Assembly (NCBI GenBank): GCA_011390575.1
Contig: JAABSE010000009.1
Coordinates: 1-64,000, forward strand
DNA: 64,000 bases
Direction: 5' to 3'
Source: Sphingobacteriia bacterium
Lineage (GTDB): Bacteria; Bacteroidota; Bacteroidia; Bacteroidales; UBA7960
A program made the translations under genes and the position numbers. Under the pieces are notes generated by a model. The model saw only the letters and a program-made list of their open reading frames with translations. It made no database searches and had not been told where the DNA came from. How positions within the stretch are numbered: the first letter of the stretch is position 1; the number at the start of each line of letters is the position of its first letter. Positions 18,766 through 28,457 of this stretch are shown piece after piece.

Positions 18766-20159
18766 TGGAGGAGCCACTCAATTTGACTTTTGAGTTCACC
18801 TGCCGGTCTGCGGGCAGGGAATCCAATCACTTTCCCTTCCCGATCGGCTAAAATGTATAAAGGCATGCCCCGAACCTGGTAGGTATCCAATAAACTGAAG
18901 TCGCCTGCAAAGTGCAGGTTCTTCCATGGAAAGTTATGTTGCCGGGTAAACCTTTCCAGGGCCTGCCTGTCTCTGTCGGTTGAAATCGCAACGATAGCAA
19001 TATCTTCTTTGTGTTCCTGCTCAATTTGTTGTAATGCAATAAAATCGAGCAAACAGCTTTCGCACCAGCTTGCCCAGAAACCGATATAGAGATATTTGCC
19101 CCGAAAGTCATCAGGCAGTTTTACAGCAGTACCTGTATCATCATATAATACAAACGAAGGCATTTCACTGCCTTTCTGCAAGTGATTTTTGAGATAAAGA
19201 ATATTGCCTGCAATGATTTTATGTTGTGGAAACTTGCTGTTTTCCTTAACCCAAACCAATATATTTTCAATATTTGACTCACTGTAATCGGGATTCCCGT
19301 GCATATCCTGCAAGCCCTTGAGCATAACAAGCTCCCGAATCACTTCATTGCGTAATACCGAGTCTTTGCCCAGTGAGTCCATCAATGCATGGTAGCTGTT
19401 AAGCTCATTAATGGTATATCGAAGATCATATCCGCTAATGCTTCTGCTTCCACCAAAGATATATGTATCAAACACGGTATTGAAAAAATTCATGTACTGG
19501 GTATTTTGATACAAAACAGGCTGATTAAGGATGTATTCCTGCACCAGGGATGAAAAGCGACTCAGGTTGGCTACCTGTCGGTAATAGGCATAGGTATAAC
19601 GATAGTAGTCGCGAAAGTACTTTCGATCTACAGACCCGAAAAGGGAGTCGGTATGCTCGCGGATGTTTTCAAGCAAACCGGCATTCCGGGTTGTTTGCAT
19701 CACAACAAACTTTTCTGCCAGCTGCTTATGCAGTTCATCTTCAAATTCGTCAATTTCATGGTTCAGGTTTCCATTATTTTCTGAAATGGTATGGGTAAAA
19801 CTCCAGGGATTCAGGTAAGGATTGATGCGATCGTCGAGACGGGAAAAATCTACGGAGTCCCATTCTAAATGGTATTCCTTTCCTGGCTCGGCAAACATAC
19901 CCATACGTGCATGATCAATCCTGAAAAATACATACAGAGGCTCGAAACGTGAGAAAGTAAGGGAGAAATTACCATCCTCGTCAACAACTGCTGCATCAAT
20001 TTCCATTTCACGATAGGTGATTAGGTCACTATATTGCATCAACCGGATTTTCTTTCCCTGGGCTCCGGGGAAATTGCCGGTGATGGAAATATCAAAATCT
20101 GCGGCATCAACGGAAAAAGCCATCAACAACAGCAATACTGGAAAAACGATTCGCTTCAT
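18741..20159 (-). CDS. TlpA-like thioredoxin-domain exported protein with DUF4369-like N terminus
   Basis: 472 residues with a signal peptide (1-20). An N-terminal beta-rich DUF4369-like domain (FDISITGNFPGAQGKKIRLMQ) follows, then a long helical middle, then a C-terminal thioredoxin fold with CXXC motif WASWCESC and the cis-Pro segment YQVRGMPLYIL. It is likely a periplasmic thiol-disulfide oxidoreductase. Target proteins are unknown. It stands alone between coaD and the Nudix gene. Confidence 0.88.
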   Translation of the reverse strand: MKRIVFPVLLLLMAFSVDAADFDISITGNFPGAQGKKIRLMQYSDLITYREMEIDAAVVDEDGNFSLTFSRFEPLYVFFRIDHARMGMFAEPGKEYHLEWDSVDFSRLDDRINPYLNPWSFTHTISENNGNLNHEIDEFEDELHKQLAEKFVVMQTTRNAGLLENIREHTDSLFGSVDRKYFRDYYRYTYAYYRQVANLSRFSSLVQEYILNQPVLYQNTQYMNFFNTVFDTYIFGGSRSISGYDLRYTINELNSYHALMDSLGKDSVLRNEVIRELVMLKGLQDMHGNPDYSESNIENILVWVKENSKFPQHKIIAGNILYLKNHLQKGSEMPSFVLYDDTGTAVKLPDDFRGKYLYIGFWASWCESCLLDFIALQQIEQEHKEDIAIVAISTDRDRQALERFTRQHNFPWKNLHFAGDFSLLDTYQVRGMPLYILADREGKVIGFPARRPAGELKSQIEWLLHQERGPRR

Positions 20160-20327
20160 TTATATATCAATTCAACTCTGTCTAAGAACCGGAAAAAATC
20201 TATGCATTTGTAAGCATTTCCTAAAAGAAAAAATCTTGGGTAGATTAAATTTTCTACAAGAGACAAACGGCAGGATGAGGAAAATATTTTATTTCATACT
20301 TTTCCTGCAACTGCGAGCAAGGGTAAT

Positions 20328-20789
20328 TCAGGAAAACTTCACTTGTTTGGGTACAAAGGGAGTAGCATCGCCATTGTTGCGAATAATATCTCTCACTATG
20401 GAAGAATTCAGGGCTGTATGTTCAGGTGTGGTAAGCAGGAAAACATTCTCAATTTCAGGATATAACTGTTTATTTATCTGCCCGATACTTCTTTCAAATT
20501 CAAAATCGGCTGAGGTGCGTAAACCTCTGAGAATAAAACCAATATTATTTTTTCTGCAAAAATCTACAGTAAGGCCTTCATAGGTTTTTATCTCAACTGA
20601 AGGATAGTTTTCAAATACTTTTTTCAGCCATTCTACTCTTTTTTCTACAGGAAAAAAACCGGTTTTATCCGCATTGACCCCCACGGCCACAACAATCTTA
20701 TCAAACAATGGGATTGCTCTGAGCACGATAGATTCATGACCGATGGTCACAGGGTCAAAAGAGCCGGGGAATACTGCAATTTTCTCCAT
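20328..20789 (-). CDS. coaD: phosphopantetheine adenylyltransferase
   Basis: 153-residue enzyme of coenzyme A synthesis that adds AMP to 4'-phosphopantetheine. It has FPGSFDPVTIGHESI with the TxGH motif, the VAVGVNADKT loop, FILRGLRTSADFEFE (phosphate and substrate binding), and a C-terminal SSIVRDI nucleotide loop. It follows rsmD by 12 bases in the usual rsmD-coaD order. No unusual features. Confidence 0.96.
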   Translation of the reverse strand: MEKIAVFPGSFDPVTIGHESIVLRAIPLFDKIVVAVGVNADKTGFFPVEKRVEWLKKVFENYPSVEIKTYEGLTVDFCRKNNIGFILRGLRTSADFEFERSIGQINKQLYPEIENVFLLTTPEHTALNSSIVRDIIRNNGDATPFVPKQVKFS

Positions 20790-20801
20790 AATGAAAGGGT
20801 A

Positions 20802-21341
20802 TTATTCTTTGGGTTTGAAAAAACTAAAATGCACCTTACCGTATCTTCTCTTTTCAACAAAAAACGGGTGAGCAGAAAAACTGATATTTTCGCCATGTTC
20901 TAACACAAGCCAGCCTGTGGGTTTTACAATATTGGCCTCGAATACTTTTCCCGGAATTTCGGGTATTCCCTGGAAATCGTAAGGAGGATCGGCAAACACG
21001 ATATCAAAATCCGTTTTACAAAAGCTCAGAAAATGAAAGGTTTCAGCCCGGACCGCCCTGAGGTTTTCCATCTCAAAAGCATCGGCGGTTTTCTTGATAA
21101 ACTGCACACAGTGGTTGTTGATATCCACAGCGATAACCTCAGTGGCCCCTCGGGAAGCAAACTCATAGGCTATGTTTCCGGTACCTGCAAAAAGGTCAAG
21201 TACGGTAATAGCCTCAAAGTCAAAATGGTTATTGATAATACTGAAAAGCGCCTCTTTGGCCATATCCGTGGTAGGTCTCACAGGAAGCTTTGAGGGGGCT
21301 ATGATTTGTCTTCGCTGGTATTTTCCACCAATTATCCGCAT
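20802..21341 (-). CDS. rsmD: 16S rRNA (guanine-966 N2)-methyltransferase RsmD
   Basis: 179 residues. The opening MRIIGGKYQRRQI and RPTTDMAKEALFSII match RsmD. The SAM-binding motif is VLDLFAGTGNIAYEFASRG and the catalytic DPPY motif is in VFADPPYDF. It modifies the small ribosomal subunit in the P-site region. Its start overlaps the end of the DUF3822 gene by about 10 bases, and coaD follows closely. Confidence 0.95.
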   Translation of the reverse strand: MRIIGGKYQRRQIIAPSKLPVRPTTDMAKEALFSIINNHFDFEAITVLDLFAGTGNIAYEFASRGATEVIAVDINNHCVQFIKKTADAFEMENLRAVRAETFHFLSFCKTDFDIVFADPPYDFQGIPEIPGKVFEANIVKPTGWLVLEHGENISFSAHPFFVEKRRYGKVHFSFFKPKE

Positions 21342-22201
21342 GAATTCAGGTTTAAAAGACTAAAGTAGTAATGATGAGGAATATCATCAAAACAGTCGCT
21401 GTATTTGAATAGTTCACTCCGAGGTCCGAATGAAACAGATTTTACGTACAATCTTATTTTCTTATAAAGTTCGCTCTCGATGCTCACTTCACCATAAAGC
21501 ATTGCATCCAGCTTTTCAGCCTGCAAATCCAGTTGTTCCAGGGCAAAGAAGAGATAATAAAACAGGTCTTCCCACGATTGGTAGGAAAATGAATTGTAGA
21601 AAATAAGATTGGAATTATCGAAAATCAGAATCTCAAAATGGTCCTTCTGGACATTCAGCACCAGCTCGGGGCTAAACCGTCCATAACGTACCATGTACAA
21701 GATATTTTCTATCAGGCTTGTTGAGTTATGCCGAATACGGCACCCCGGAAAGAGATAGTTGATTTTTTGCAGCAATACCTTGGGAAACGGATAAAGAGCA
21801 TATGCCGACAGGTTATTGAGCTTGTCTATCTTGATTTTAAAATCCTTGTCAGGGTAAAGGTTAAAATTACTGAAGCTGTTTTTTTCCAGGTAGGAAAACA
21901 ATTCAGCGGGGACAAAGGTCACTTTTTGACTGACCAGAGAGAAACTGATTCTTTGATAATAAGCAGTGAGAAATTTCTTTTCCTTGGCGATATATTCCAG
22001 GAAATCAGCAGCAACATCATAGCTTCCGGTATGCTCAAGACGGAAAGACTCAAGTAAGGTATACCTGAATCTTTCCGTATCCAGCACACAATAAGAAAAT
22101 CCACCGGGCGAAAGCTCGATGGATAAAAAGTTTTTACCGGAAGCGTTCAATACATTTTCCGTATCATGAATACTTAACAGTTCTTGAAATGGAATATGCA
22201 T
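21332..22201 (-). CDS. DUF3822-family protein (actin-like fold)
   Basis: 289 residues matching the Bacteroidota-specific DUF3822 family that regularly precedes rsmD. It begins with the LSIELSPGGFSYCVLD nucleotide-like loop and contains alternating strands consistent with an actin/hexokinase-type fold, as suggested for the family. No catalytic function is established. The overlap with rsmD indicates translational coupling. Confidence 0.8.
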   Translation of the reverse strand: MHIPFQELLSIHDTENVLNASGKNFLSIELSPGGFSYCVLDTERFRYTLLESFRLEHTGSYDVAADFLEYIAKEKKFLTAYYQRISFSLVSQKVTFVPAELFSYLEKNSFSNFNLYPDKDFKIKIDKLNNLSAYALYPFPKVLLQKINYLFPGCRIRHNSTSLIENILYMVRYGRFSPELVLNVQKDHFEILIFDNSNLIFYNSFSYQSWEDLFYYLFFALEQLDLQAEKLDAMLYGEVSIESELYKKIRLYVKSVSFGPRSELFKYSDCFDDIPHHYYFSLLNLNSCG

Positions 22202-22215
22202 TATCGTTGGTATTA

Positions 22216-22809
22216 TTATTCCCAGTTACCGTCAGTCGAGGCTTCAAACATAGAACCCACGCGCAGACCAGCCTCGATATCACGAGTATAATATACTCTC
22301 CACCGATCAAGGTCTTTCATGTAGTCTGTTGGCAAAGCATAGGCTTCAAATACGGGTAGTTTGGTTAAACCTCTTTCAATTTCACCGGCATCCAGGGCAA
22401 ATTTCACACCTTCAGTAAAGGGAACATAGGCCAAAGAATCGATAGGATAGCGAGCTTTGCGCAAAAGACTGTCTTTAGCCTGAACCCATGAAGTATCACG
22501 CTGAACAATACCTTTCTCTACGGCTTCTGCTTCTGTTAAACTATCGGGCACAGTACCCAACGCCATAATTACAGGCAATGAGTCGGTTTTGTAGAATTTT
22601 ATCAGCGAGTCCATATCACTGACAAAGCTTCCATACCTTGAACGATGGGCAACCTGCACCTGACGAATATCCTTTAATCTTTGCACAATCTGAGCTTCTC
22701 TCTTGGCAACTTCACGATTAAATTTTACGGGCTCCATGATGCTTTCGTAAATAAAATAACCCAAAAGAACAATAACCAGGGCCATTACAATTTGAATAAT
22801 AGTTTTCAT
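22216..22809 (-). CDS. membrane-anchored protein of unknown function with pilin-like N terminus
   Basis: 197 residues starting with one hydrophobic segment (IIQIVMALVIVLLGYFIYESI) followed by a long helix with KREAQIVQRLKDIRQVQVAHRSRYGSF, an arrangement like type IV pilin or pseudopilin subunits, though no prepilin peptidase site is obvious. The soluble part includes repeated acidic and hydrophobic strands. It is the first gene of the DUF3822-rsmD-coaD run. The start at 22809 (MKTIIQIV) was chosen over 22854. Function unknown. Confidence 0.7.
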   Translation of the reverse strand: MKTIIQIVMALVIVLLGYFIYESIMEPVKFNREVAKREAQIVQRLKDIRQVQVAHRSRYGSFVSDMDSLIKFYKTDSLPVIMALGTVPDSLTEAEAVEKGIVQRDTSWVQAKDSLLRKARYPIDSLAYVPFTEGVKFALDAGEIERGLTKLPVFEAYALPTDYMKDLDRWRVYYTRDIEAGLRVGSMFEASTDGNWE

Positions 22810-23242
22810 CTTATTACAAAATTTTAAATTAAGATAAACGATGAATTTCGACATGTGTCAAGCCTGATTCTTTTAGCGTCCAACGCATGACCAATTTCAT
22901 CTGCTAATGGTTTTTTATTGAATGTGTTAAAAGGAATGTGATATATAATGCTTTTATATGATACTTCAAAATAGCTCCATAATCCATTCACAGAATTATT
23001 ATTTTTACTTACAATGTCAGCTGCGCTGCAACAAAAACACCCAGACTTTTGATTTTTAATTAAAACTCCGCGTGACAGGGTTTCCTTTTCAATTGGCTTT
23101 TCGCCCATTTTACGGACCTTTGTGTCTGCTTTTCTCGTCTCGCCTTTGAACACTGCAAATATTCAATTTTTTTTTTAAAACCACTAATTATTTCTTAAAA
23201 ACATTTACAAAAAAATATATAGCAAATGTAGTGAAGGATTTA
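22810..23242. other. lptD/upstream-gene intergenic stretch
   Basis: 433 bases. A minus-strand frame of 109 residues (22824-23153) ends 15 bases before the next start, and a minus-strand TACATTTG box lies at 23223-23230. The frame's composition does not look like any family I recognise and its coding status is doubtful. An AT-rich tract with a T9 run lies at 23166-23176. No RNA gene recognised. Confidence 0.4.
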
Positions 23243-26026
23243 TCAGAACTGAACCCTGTCGAGGTGATGAGTTCGGCGTGTTAGTTTCAGATCTTGCAAT
23301 ACACTTGATTTCACCCTGAGTGTAAGGTTATAACTCTGCCTGAAACCAAATGGGATCCAGTTGATTAATATCTCCCAGCAATGCAAATCCCGGTAAATAT
23401 CAAGAGATGTATAGGTTATTTCTTTCAATTCAAAATTGTATCCGCTGCTAAAGCCAATTCGCCAGTTGGGGGTTAGATTTACATCTCCTGAAAAGTTGAG
23501 ATTTTGAAGAATCTTATGATCCTTGGCTTGTTCGGGCCATAAGATATTGGTATTATAATTAAGTGAATAAGAAAATCTCAGCGACCAGGGGACGGAATAA
23601 TCAATGACTCCGGGTGGTAATGCCGGTTGTTCCATCGCCTCCTGTTCGCTGCCATTACTATCATTTTCCATACCCATACCGTTGACAGGATCAGCACCTT
23701 GCCCACGCTGCCCCTGTTGAGAGAGCCCTCCTCCTACTCCTCCCTGCCCTTGTCGGTTCGAGCCCTGGGTTTCACCCCCCTGAAGGCTGTAATTAAAACT
23801 AAGGGCCCAGGAGCTGTTTCTCAAGCGAAGCAACCGTTTCTCCGTTTCCCACAAAAAAGTGTTGTAGGCGCGCCCCAGGCTATCTGCAGCATAGGGAGAC
23901 CAGCTGCTGGAGTAGGTAATATCAAACTGACCGAAAAGGCGCGTACGACCACTGACTCTGATATCGCTAAGATTGAGAGAATCAGCTGCCAGGTTATAAC
24001 TTGTGGAAAGACTCAGATTGTCGATGAGCGCAATCTTCCGCTCTCCGTTTACGCTGTCTTTGCGGCTTCTCACCTTCATTTCAAGGTTGTTGGTAAGAGA
24101 AAAGTTGATGGAGCCCGACCTGCCTGCCTGTGGGGAGCCATACATTTCACTGCCAAAATAAGAGTACGTAACCTCTTCCTCCCTATTGGGGTCATAATAG
24201 GAACCATAATATCCCCAGAATGGGTCAGCAAAATCGGGACGCAGAGAAAAACCAAGACTGGGAGAAACCACATGCCTCAAAGCTGTTACTGGTCCACGGC
24301 GGAATTGAGCCATCCCATATATCCGTGTATTTAAAGAACTGGAATAACTGAAATCGCGCACACCAAAAAAACCTGTGATGGTATCATTTACTACCTGCCC
24401 ACTTGCAGGAGTGAAAAATTCATCATTCGGATCTTGCTCCCAGTGTTGTTCTATTTTGCGAAAATACCAGCGTTCATTATAGTTTATGGAGTTGCTGAGA
24501 TTAAAGTGATTTAAAACCCGGAATGAATGGCTCAGCGGTATAGTATGCTGAACACCGCTTCGCAAATCATCGAACATGGAGCTGGTAAACATGTCTTCTT
24601 CGATTGTATTTATCTCATTGCGGGCATTCATATTATAATTCATGGTAATTTCTTCATACCAGCGCAAATTTCCCTGCACATTCCGTCGTCTGAAAGGATG
24701 AAATCTGCCCACACTGAAAGCTATCTCAGGCAGGCTCATATCTACTGTTTGGGTAATGGTATTCTGGCTGTGACGGGCATTGATGGACAAACTGTAACGT
24801 CCTGCCCAGTTGGCCGAATAGCTGATATTGGATGAAAAAGTATTGGACAAATAGTCGTTGGTGGTGGTAGGATTGAAACGGCTGTACTGGCTGCTGCCGG
24901 CATTTACGTTGGCCCGGAATACGCTGTTGGGCCTGGCTTTGGGGTCCTGGCTATGATTCCATATCACCCGGAAATCTCTGTTACGCTCATAACCCGGAAG
25001 GTTTTCCTCTCCCAGGATGTTGATGGCATAATTGAGGTTGAAATTACCATTGTATTTATAGCGTTTTCTGTAATTGGAACCCAATCGTGCCCCCCAGCTC
25101 CCTCTTGAATAAATATCACCCCTGATGGATAAATCGATGTAATCATTGATCCCCCAGTAAAAGCCGCCATTTTCCAGGTAAAAACCTCTGTTGTTGGTTT
25201 CACCATAAGAGGGAATCAGGATACCTGAGGCCTGGCCCCGGGTATTGGGAAAGAATCCAAAAGGCAAAATCAGGGGGGTCCTCACCCCCATGATAGTCAA
25301 TCGGGGTGCCGTAGAGATAATTTTATCGTTGGGAATTATCTTGGCCCGGTTAAAAGAAATATGAAAATGGGGATCGGGATTATCGCAGGTAGTATATTTT
25401 CCTGAACTGACGTGAACGTTCTTGGTCTCCATTATTTTCACTATATCGCCATGCAGATATCCATCGGCTTCTTCAGTTATTACCTGAACCGTTCGTCCTT
25501 TTTGTGATTCAAAATTGTATCTGATTTCTTTTGATTCAAAACTCTGATCTCCTTCCTGAAATACCGGATTGCCCTGAATAACTCCCAGAGAATCGGGCAT
25601 ACCCACGGCATAAACCTCCTTGGTATTGAAATTGATTGTTACATAGGCTGCCTGCAGATGGATATTGGTATACTTCAAATCCGCATCACCCCATAGATGA
25701 ACCACCTGCCTCCGGATATCAAACCGAGTGGAATCTACTGCCGAATAATCGACCTTCGAATCAAGAATCATGGCCGAACCTCTTTGTCTTACGGGCTGTT
25801 CAGCATCTTCAGCAAGGGTGTCGTTTTCCGGGCTGGGTGTGGGGATAACAGGTTCAATAATCGTATCGGGAACAAGGGAGGAAGGGCTGGACTGCAAAAG
25901 CGTAGTATCAGTCAAAAAAACATTACCGAAAGAGAAAACAGCCTCCCCCGAAACACTTTTGCCGGAAACCAACCCATAACCAAATGTTATGATTATAAAA
26001 AACTTGAATACTAAGCTTGTACGCAA
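23243..26026 (-). CDS. lptD: LPS-assembly outer-membrane protein LptD
   Basis: 927-residue protein with a signal peptide (1-22). An OstA/LptA-like jellyroll (residues about 85-260, with VHLWGDADLKY and VTINFNTKEVYAVG) follows, then a large outer-membrane barrel. The LptD plug/barrel region is marked by PLILPFGFFPNTRGQASGIL and later repeated NYR and SYN strands. It should place lipopolysaccharide or related glycolipid in the outer leaflet. The region near residues 775-815 is Gly/Gln-rich and low complexity (GGETQGSNRQGQGGVGGG), probably a surface loop. LptE is not adjacent. Confidence 0.88.
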   Translation of the reverse strand: MRTSLVFKFFIIITFGYGLVSGKSVSGEAVFSFGNVFLTDTTLLQSSPSSLVPDTIIEPVIPTPSPENDTLAEDAEQPVRQRGSAMILDSKVDYSAVDSTRFDIRRQVVHLWGDADLKYTNIHLQAAYVTINFNTKEVYAVGMPDSLGVIQGNPVFQEGDQSFESKEIRYNFESQKGRTVQVITEEADGYLHGDIVKIMETKNVHVSSGKYTTCDNPDPHFHISFNRAKIIPNDKIISTAPRLTIMGVRTPLILPFGFFPNTRGQASGILIPSYGETNNRGFYLENGGFYWGINDYIDLSIRGDIYSRGSWGARLGSNYRKRYKYNGNFNLNYAINILGEENLPGYERNRDFRVIWNHSQDPKARPNSVFRANVNAGSSQYSRFNPTTTNDYLSNTFSSNISYSANWAGRYSLSINARHSQNTITQTVDMSLPEIAFSVGRFHPFRRRNVQGNLRWYEEITMNYNMNARNEINTIEEDMFTSSMFDDLRSGVQHTIPLSHSFRVLNHFNLSNSINYNERWYFRKIEQHWEQDPNDEFFTPASGQVVNDTITGFFGVRDFSYSSSLNTRIYGMAQFRRGPVTALRHVVSPSLGFSLRPDFADPFWGYYGSYYDPNREEEVTYSYFGSEMYGSPQAGRSGSINFSLTNNLEMKVRSRKDSVNGERKIALIDNLSLSTSYNLAADSLNLSDIRVSGRTRLFGQFDITYSSSWSPYAADSLGRAYNTFLWETEKRLLRLRNSSWALSFNYSLQGGETQGSNRQGQGGVGGGLSQQGQRGQGADPVNGMGMENDSNGSEQEAMEQPALPPGVIDYSVPWSLRFSYSLNYNTNILWPEQAKDHKILQNLNFSGDVNLTPNWRIGFSSGYNFELKEITYTSLDIYRDLHCWEILINWIPFGFRQSYNLTLRVKSSVLQDLKLTRRTHHLDRVQF

Positions 26027-26047
26027 TTCTTTTTAATATTATTTTTG
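26016..26047 (+). promoter_or_regulatory. promoter for the amidase gene
   Basis: CTTG at 26016-26019 and the perfect -7 TATTTTTG at 26040-26047 with a 20-base spacer. The implied leader is about 145 bases, and the element overlaps the lptD 5' end on the other strand. Confidence 0.45.
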
Positions 26048-26198
26048 CACAATATGAGAGAAAATATCACGTAGATATTACAGAACTGTTTTTTGATATT
26101 AATTTCGCGGCATTACAAATTGAAAAACTGGTTACAAACCGGGTATTCACCAACCCGAAATTCAAGCGCAAAACTATAAAAAAACGAGCAATTAATAA

Positions 26199-27386
26199 GT
26201 GAAACGAAAGATTATAATTTTTGGTATATTATCCATGCTTTTACTGTATGCACTTCCCTTGCAGGCAGACAGGCATGGTTTCGTTCGTAAGGTTGTTATT
26301 GACCCCGGGCATGGAGGACGCGATCCGGGGGCAATAGGGGCCAACTCTGAGGAAAAAGATTTGGTGCTTTCCATTTCATTGAAGCTTGGGCGCTACATTG
26401 AAGAAAATTTCGACGATGTAGAAGTAATCTATACCCGAACCACTGATGAGTTTATTGGATTGCAACGCAGGGCGCAGATTGCCAATGAAAACAAAGCAGA
26501 CTTGTTTATTTCCATGCATATAAACTCTGTAGCATCTCATAGGCCCTATGGAACCGAGACATTTGTAATGGGATTGCATAAAAGCAAAGAAAACCTTGCG
26601 GTGGCAAAAAAAGAAAATGCTTCCATTCTCTATGAGGATGATTACCTGGAAACCTACGATGGATATGACCCCAACTCCCCTGAATCAAATATCATGTTCA
26701 GCATGTTTCAAAACCTTTACCTGAATCAAAGCCTTACCATGGCATCATTGATACAGGATCAATTCAGAGACCGTGCCGGCAGGCATGACCGCGGGGTTAA
26801 GCAAGCAGGTTTCCTGGTTTTGTATAACATTGCCATGCCGGGAATTCTTGTCGAAGCGGGTTTTTTAAGCAACCCCAAAGAAGAAAAGTACCTGATGTCG
26901 GAAACCGGCCAGGCGCATATTGCATCCGCTGTTTTCAGAGCATTCAGAGATTACAAAAACTACCAGGACAACCTGGCACAGCAACAATTGGCTGTTATTA
27001 ATGGCAACAGCATTGATGCTTCCGACAGCGATAATTTACATGATGTTTCTGCCAATCCCGATCGATCCGTTTCTGCTCACAGCACTCCTCCATCAGACAA
27101 TGGCCCGGTAATTTCGTTCAGGGTTCAATTTGCTACTACTTCTATTGAAAGACCTGCAGATGCGCCTGAATTTAAAGGATTAGAAGGAATTAGCTTTTAT
27201 TTCCATGACGGGTTGTACAAATATACCGTTGGAAATGAAAAAACACTGGAAGAAGCGGTGCTGATTCAACAAAACCTTCACAAAAATGGTTTTAAGGATG
27301 CATTTGTTGTGGCTTTCAAAAATAACGAACGCATCGCACCGGCGGAAGCGATGAGATTGGTTAAGGAAATTTCAGAGAATCCTTAA
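26199..27386 (+). CDS. N-acetylmuramoyl-L-alanine amidase with C-terminal SPOR-like domain
   Basis: 395 residues with a signal peptide and an amidase_3 domain that cleaves the MurNAc-L-Ala bond of peptidoglycan. VVIDPGHGGRDPGAIG has the zinc-ligand His, SEEKDL the Glu and LFISMHINS the second His; the late PGILVEAGFLSNPKEE contains the catalytic Glu. The last 100 residues (VISFRVQFATTS... with FHDGLYKYTVGN) look like a divergent SPOR domain that binds denuded glycan. It starts a run amidase-MlaD-PBP4. Start codon is GTG at 26199. Confidence 0.9.
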   Translation: MKRKIIIFGILSMLLLYALPLQADRHGFVRKVVIDPGHGGRDPGAIGANSEEKDLVLSISLKLGRYIEENFDDVEVIYTRTTDEFIGLQRRAQIANENKADLFISMHINSVASHRPYGTETFVMGLHKSKENLAVAKKENASILYEDDYLETYDGYDPNSPESNIMFSMFQNLYLNQSLTMASLIQDQFRDRAGRHDRGVKQAGFLVLYNIAMPGILVEAGFLSNPKEEKYLMSETGQAHIASAVFRAFRDYKNYQDNLAQQQLAVINGNSIDASDSDNLHDVSANPDRSVSAHSTPPSDNGPVISFRVQFATTSIERPADAPEFKGLEGISFYFHDGLYKYTVGNEKTLEEAVLIQQNLHKNGFKDAFVVAFKNNERIAPAEAMRLVKEISENP

Positions 27387-27472
27387 TCCTGCATTACTGC
27401 CTGAATTAAAAAGGAAATAAGATGTGATTCTGACTAACACATTGATACAATAAATTCTAAAAAACTATCATT

Positions 27473-28426
27473 TTGAAAATTTCGAGAGAGATCAAACTAG
27501 GCATTCTTACCGTATTGTCTGTATTTTTATTTATCTGGGGGCTAAACTACCTCAAGGGGAAGGATATTTTTTCCCGTCAAATTATATTTTATGCCATATA
27601 TGATGATGTCACGAGCCTCATCGAATCCAATCCTGTGTTGCTCAGTGGGGTCACTATCGGCCAGGTAAACCGTATCAGTTTTATTCCCGACGGCAGTGGT
27701 CGCATTCTGGTAGAAAACATTGTTTCTGCCGATGTTCCCATTCCCGACAATTCTGTGGCTATGCTTACAGGCGTTAGCCTTACCGGATCCCGCGAAATTG
27801 TCATCCAACTGGGAGACTCCCCCACTCTCATAAGCGATGGCGACACCCTTGCTTCGGGATTGCAATCCTCCCTTCAGGATGAGGTAAGCCAGATGGTCAC
27901 TCCGATCAAAGAAAAAGCCGAAGAGCTGTTCGGCCAGATTGACTCCGTAATGGTCGTTTTTCAGGCTATTTTCAATGAGCAGACCCGGGTAAATATTACC
28001 CAAAGTTTTCAAAGCATCCAGAATACTCTGGAAAATCTGGAAAAAACTACAGTCCGAATGGACCAAACCATTGACAGGGAATCCACAAGAATTTCCACCA
28101 TCCTCGGCAATGCCGAATCCATCAGTCAAAACCTGAAAGACAACAATGAAACCATCAATACCATTCTAAACAACTTCTCCTCTATTTCTGATAGCCTGGC
28201 AGCCGCTAATCTAACCCAGACACTGCTGCAGGCAGAACATAGCGTAAGCAGTCTCAACAACATACTTGAAAAAATTGAGAAAGGTGAAGGAACCATGGGG
28301 ATGCTGGTAAATGATGAAGAATTGTATAATAACATGGAGGCCTCATCCAAACAGTTGGAATTGCTGCTGGAAGATATTCGCAGCAACCCCGGTAACTATA
28401 TCCGTATTTCTGTTTTTGGACGATAG
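27473..28426 (+). CDS. MlaD/MCE-domain lipid transport protein
   Basis: 317 residues. A TTG start gives MKISREIKLGILTVLSVFLF, matching homologues; no better start exists. One membrane helix (10-28) is followed by an MCE domain (about 35-115, with SNPVLLSGVTIGQVNRISF and SLTGSREIVIQLG) and a long coiled-coil C terminus (120-300). MlaD-like proteins form hexameric rings that move phospholipids between membranes. The ATPase and permease partners MlaF/MlaE are not in the window. Confidence 0.85.
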   Translation: MKISREIKLGILTVLSVFLFIWGLNYLKGKDIFSRQIIFYAIYDDVTSLIESNPVLLSGVTIGQVNRISFIPDGSGRILVENIVSADVPIPDNSVAMLTGVSLTGSREIVIQLGDSPTLISDGDTLASGLQSSLQDEVSQMVTPIKEKAEELFGQIDSVMVVFQAIFNEQTRVNITQSFQSIQNTLENLEKTTVRMDQTIDRESTRISTILGNAESISQNLKDNNETINTILNNFSSISDSLAAANLTQTLLQAEHSVSSLNNILEKIEKGEGTMGMLVNDEELYNNMEASSKQLELLLEDIRSNPGNYIRISVFGR

Positions 28427-28457
28427 TTGAGAAGACATTAATAAACCTGCACGCATT

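Noticed and set aside
22824-23153. 109-residue minus-strand frame in front of the pilin-like gene
   Set aside because: Position is suggestive (stop 15 bases before the next start, consensus -7 box upstream), but the amino-acid pattern is not protein-like to me and no family is recognisable. Kept only as an intergenic note.
23627-24334. 235-residue plus-strand frame inside lptD
   Set aside because: Shadow of the barrel region; no signal or motif, and lptD is clearly coding.
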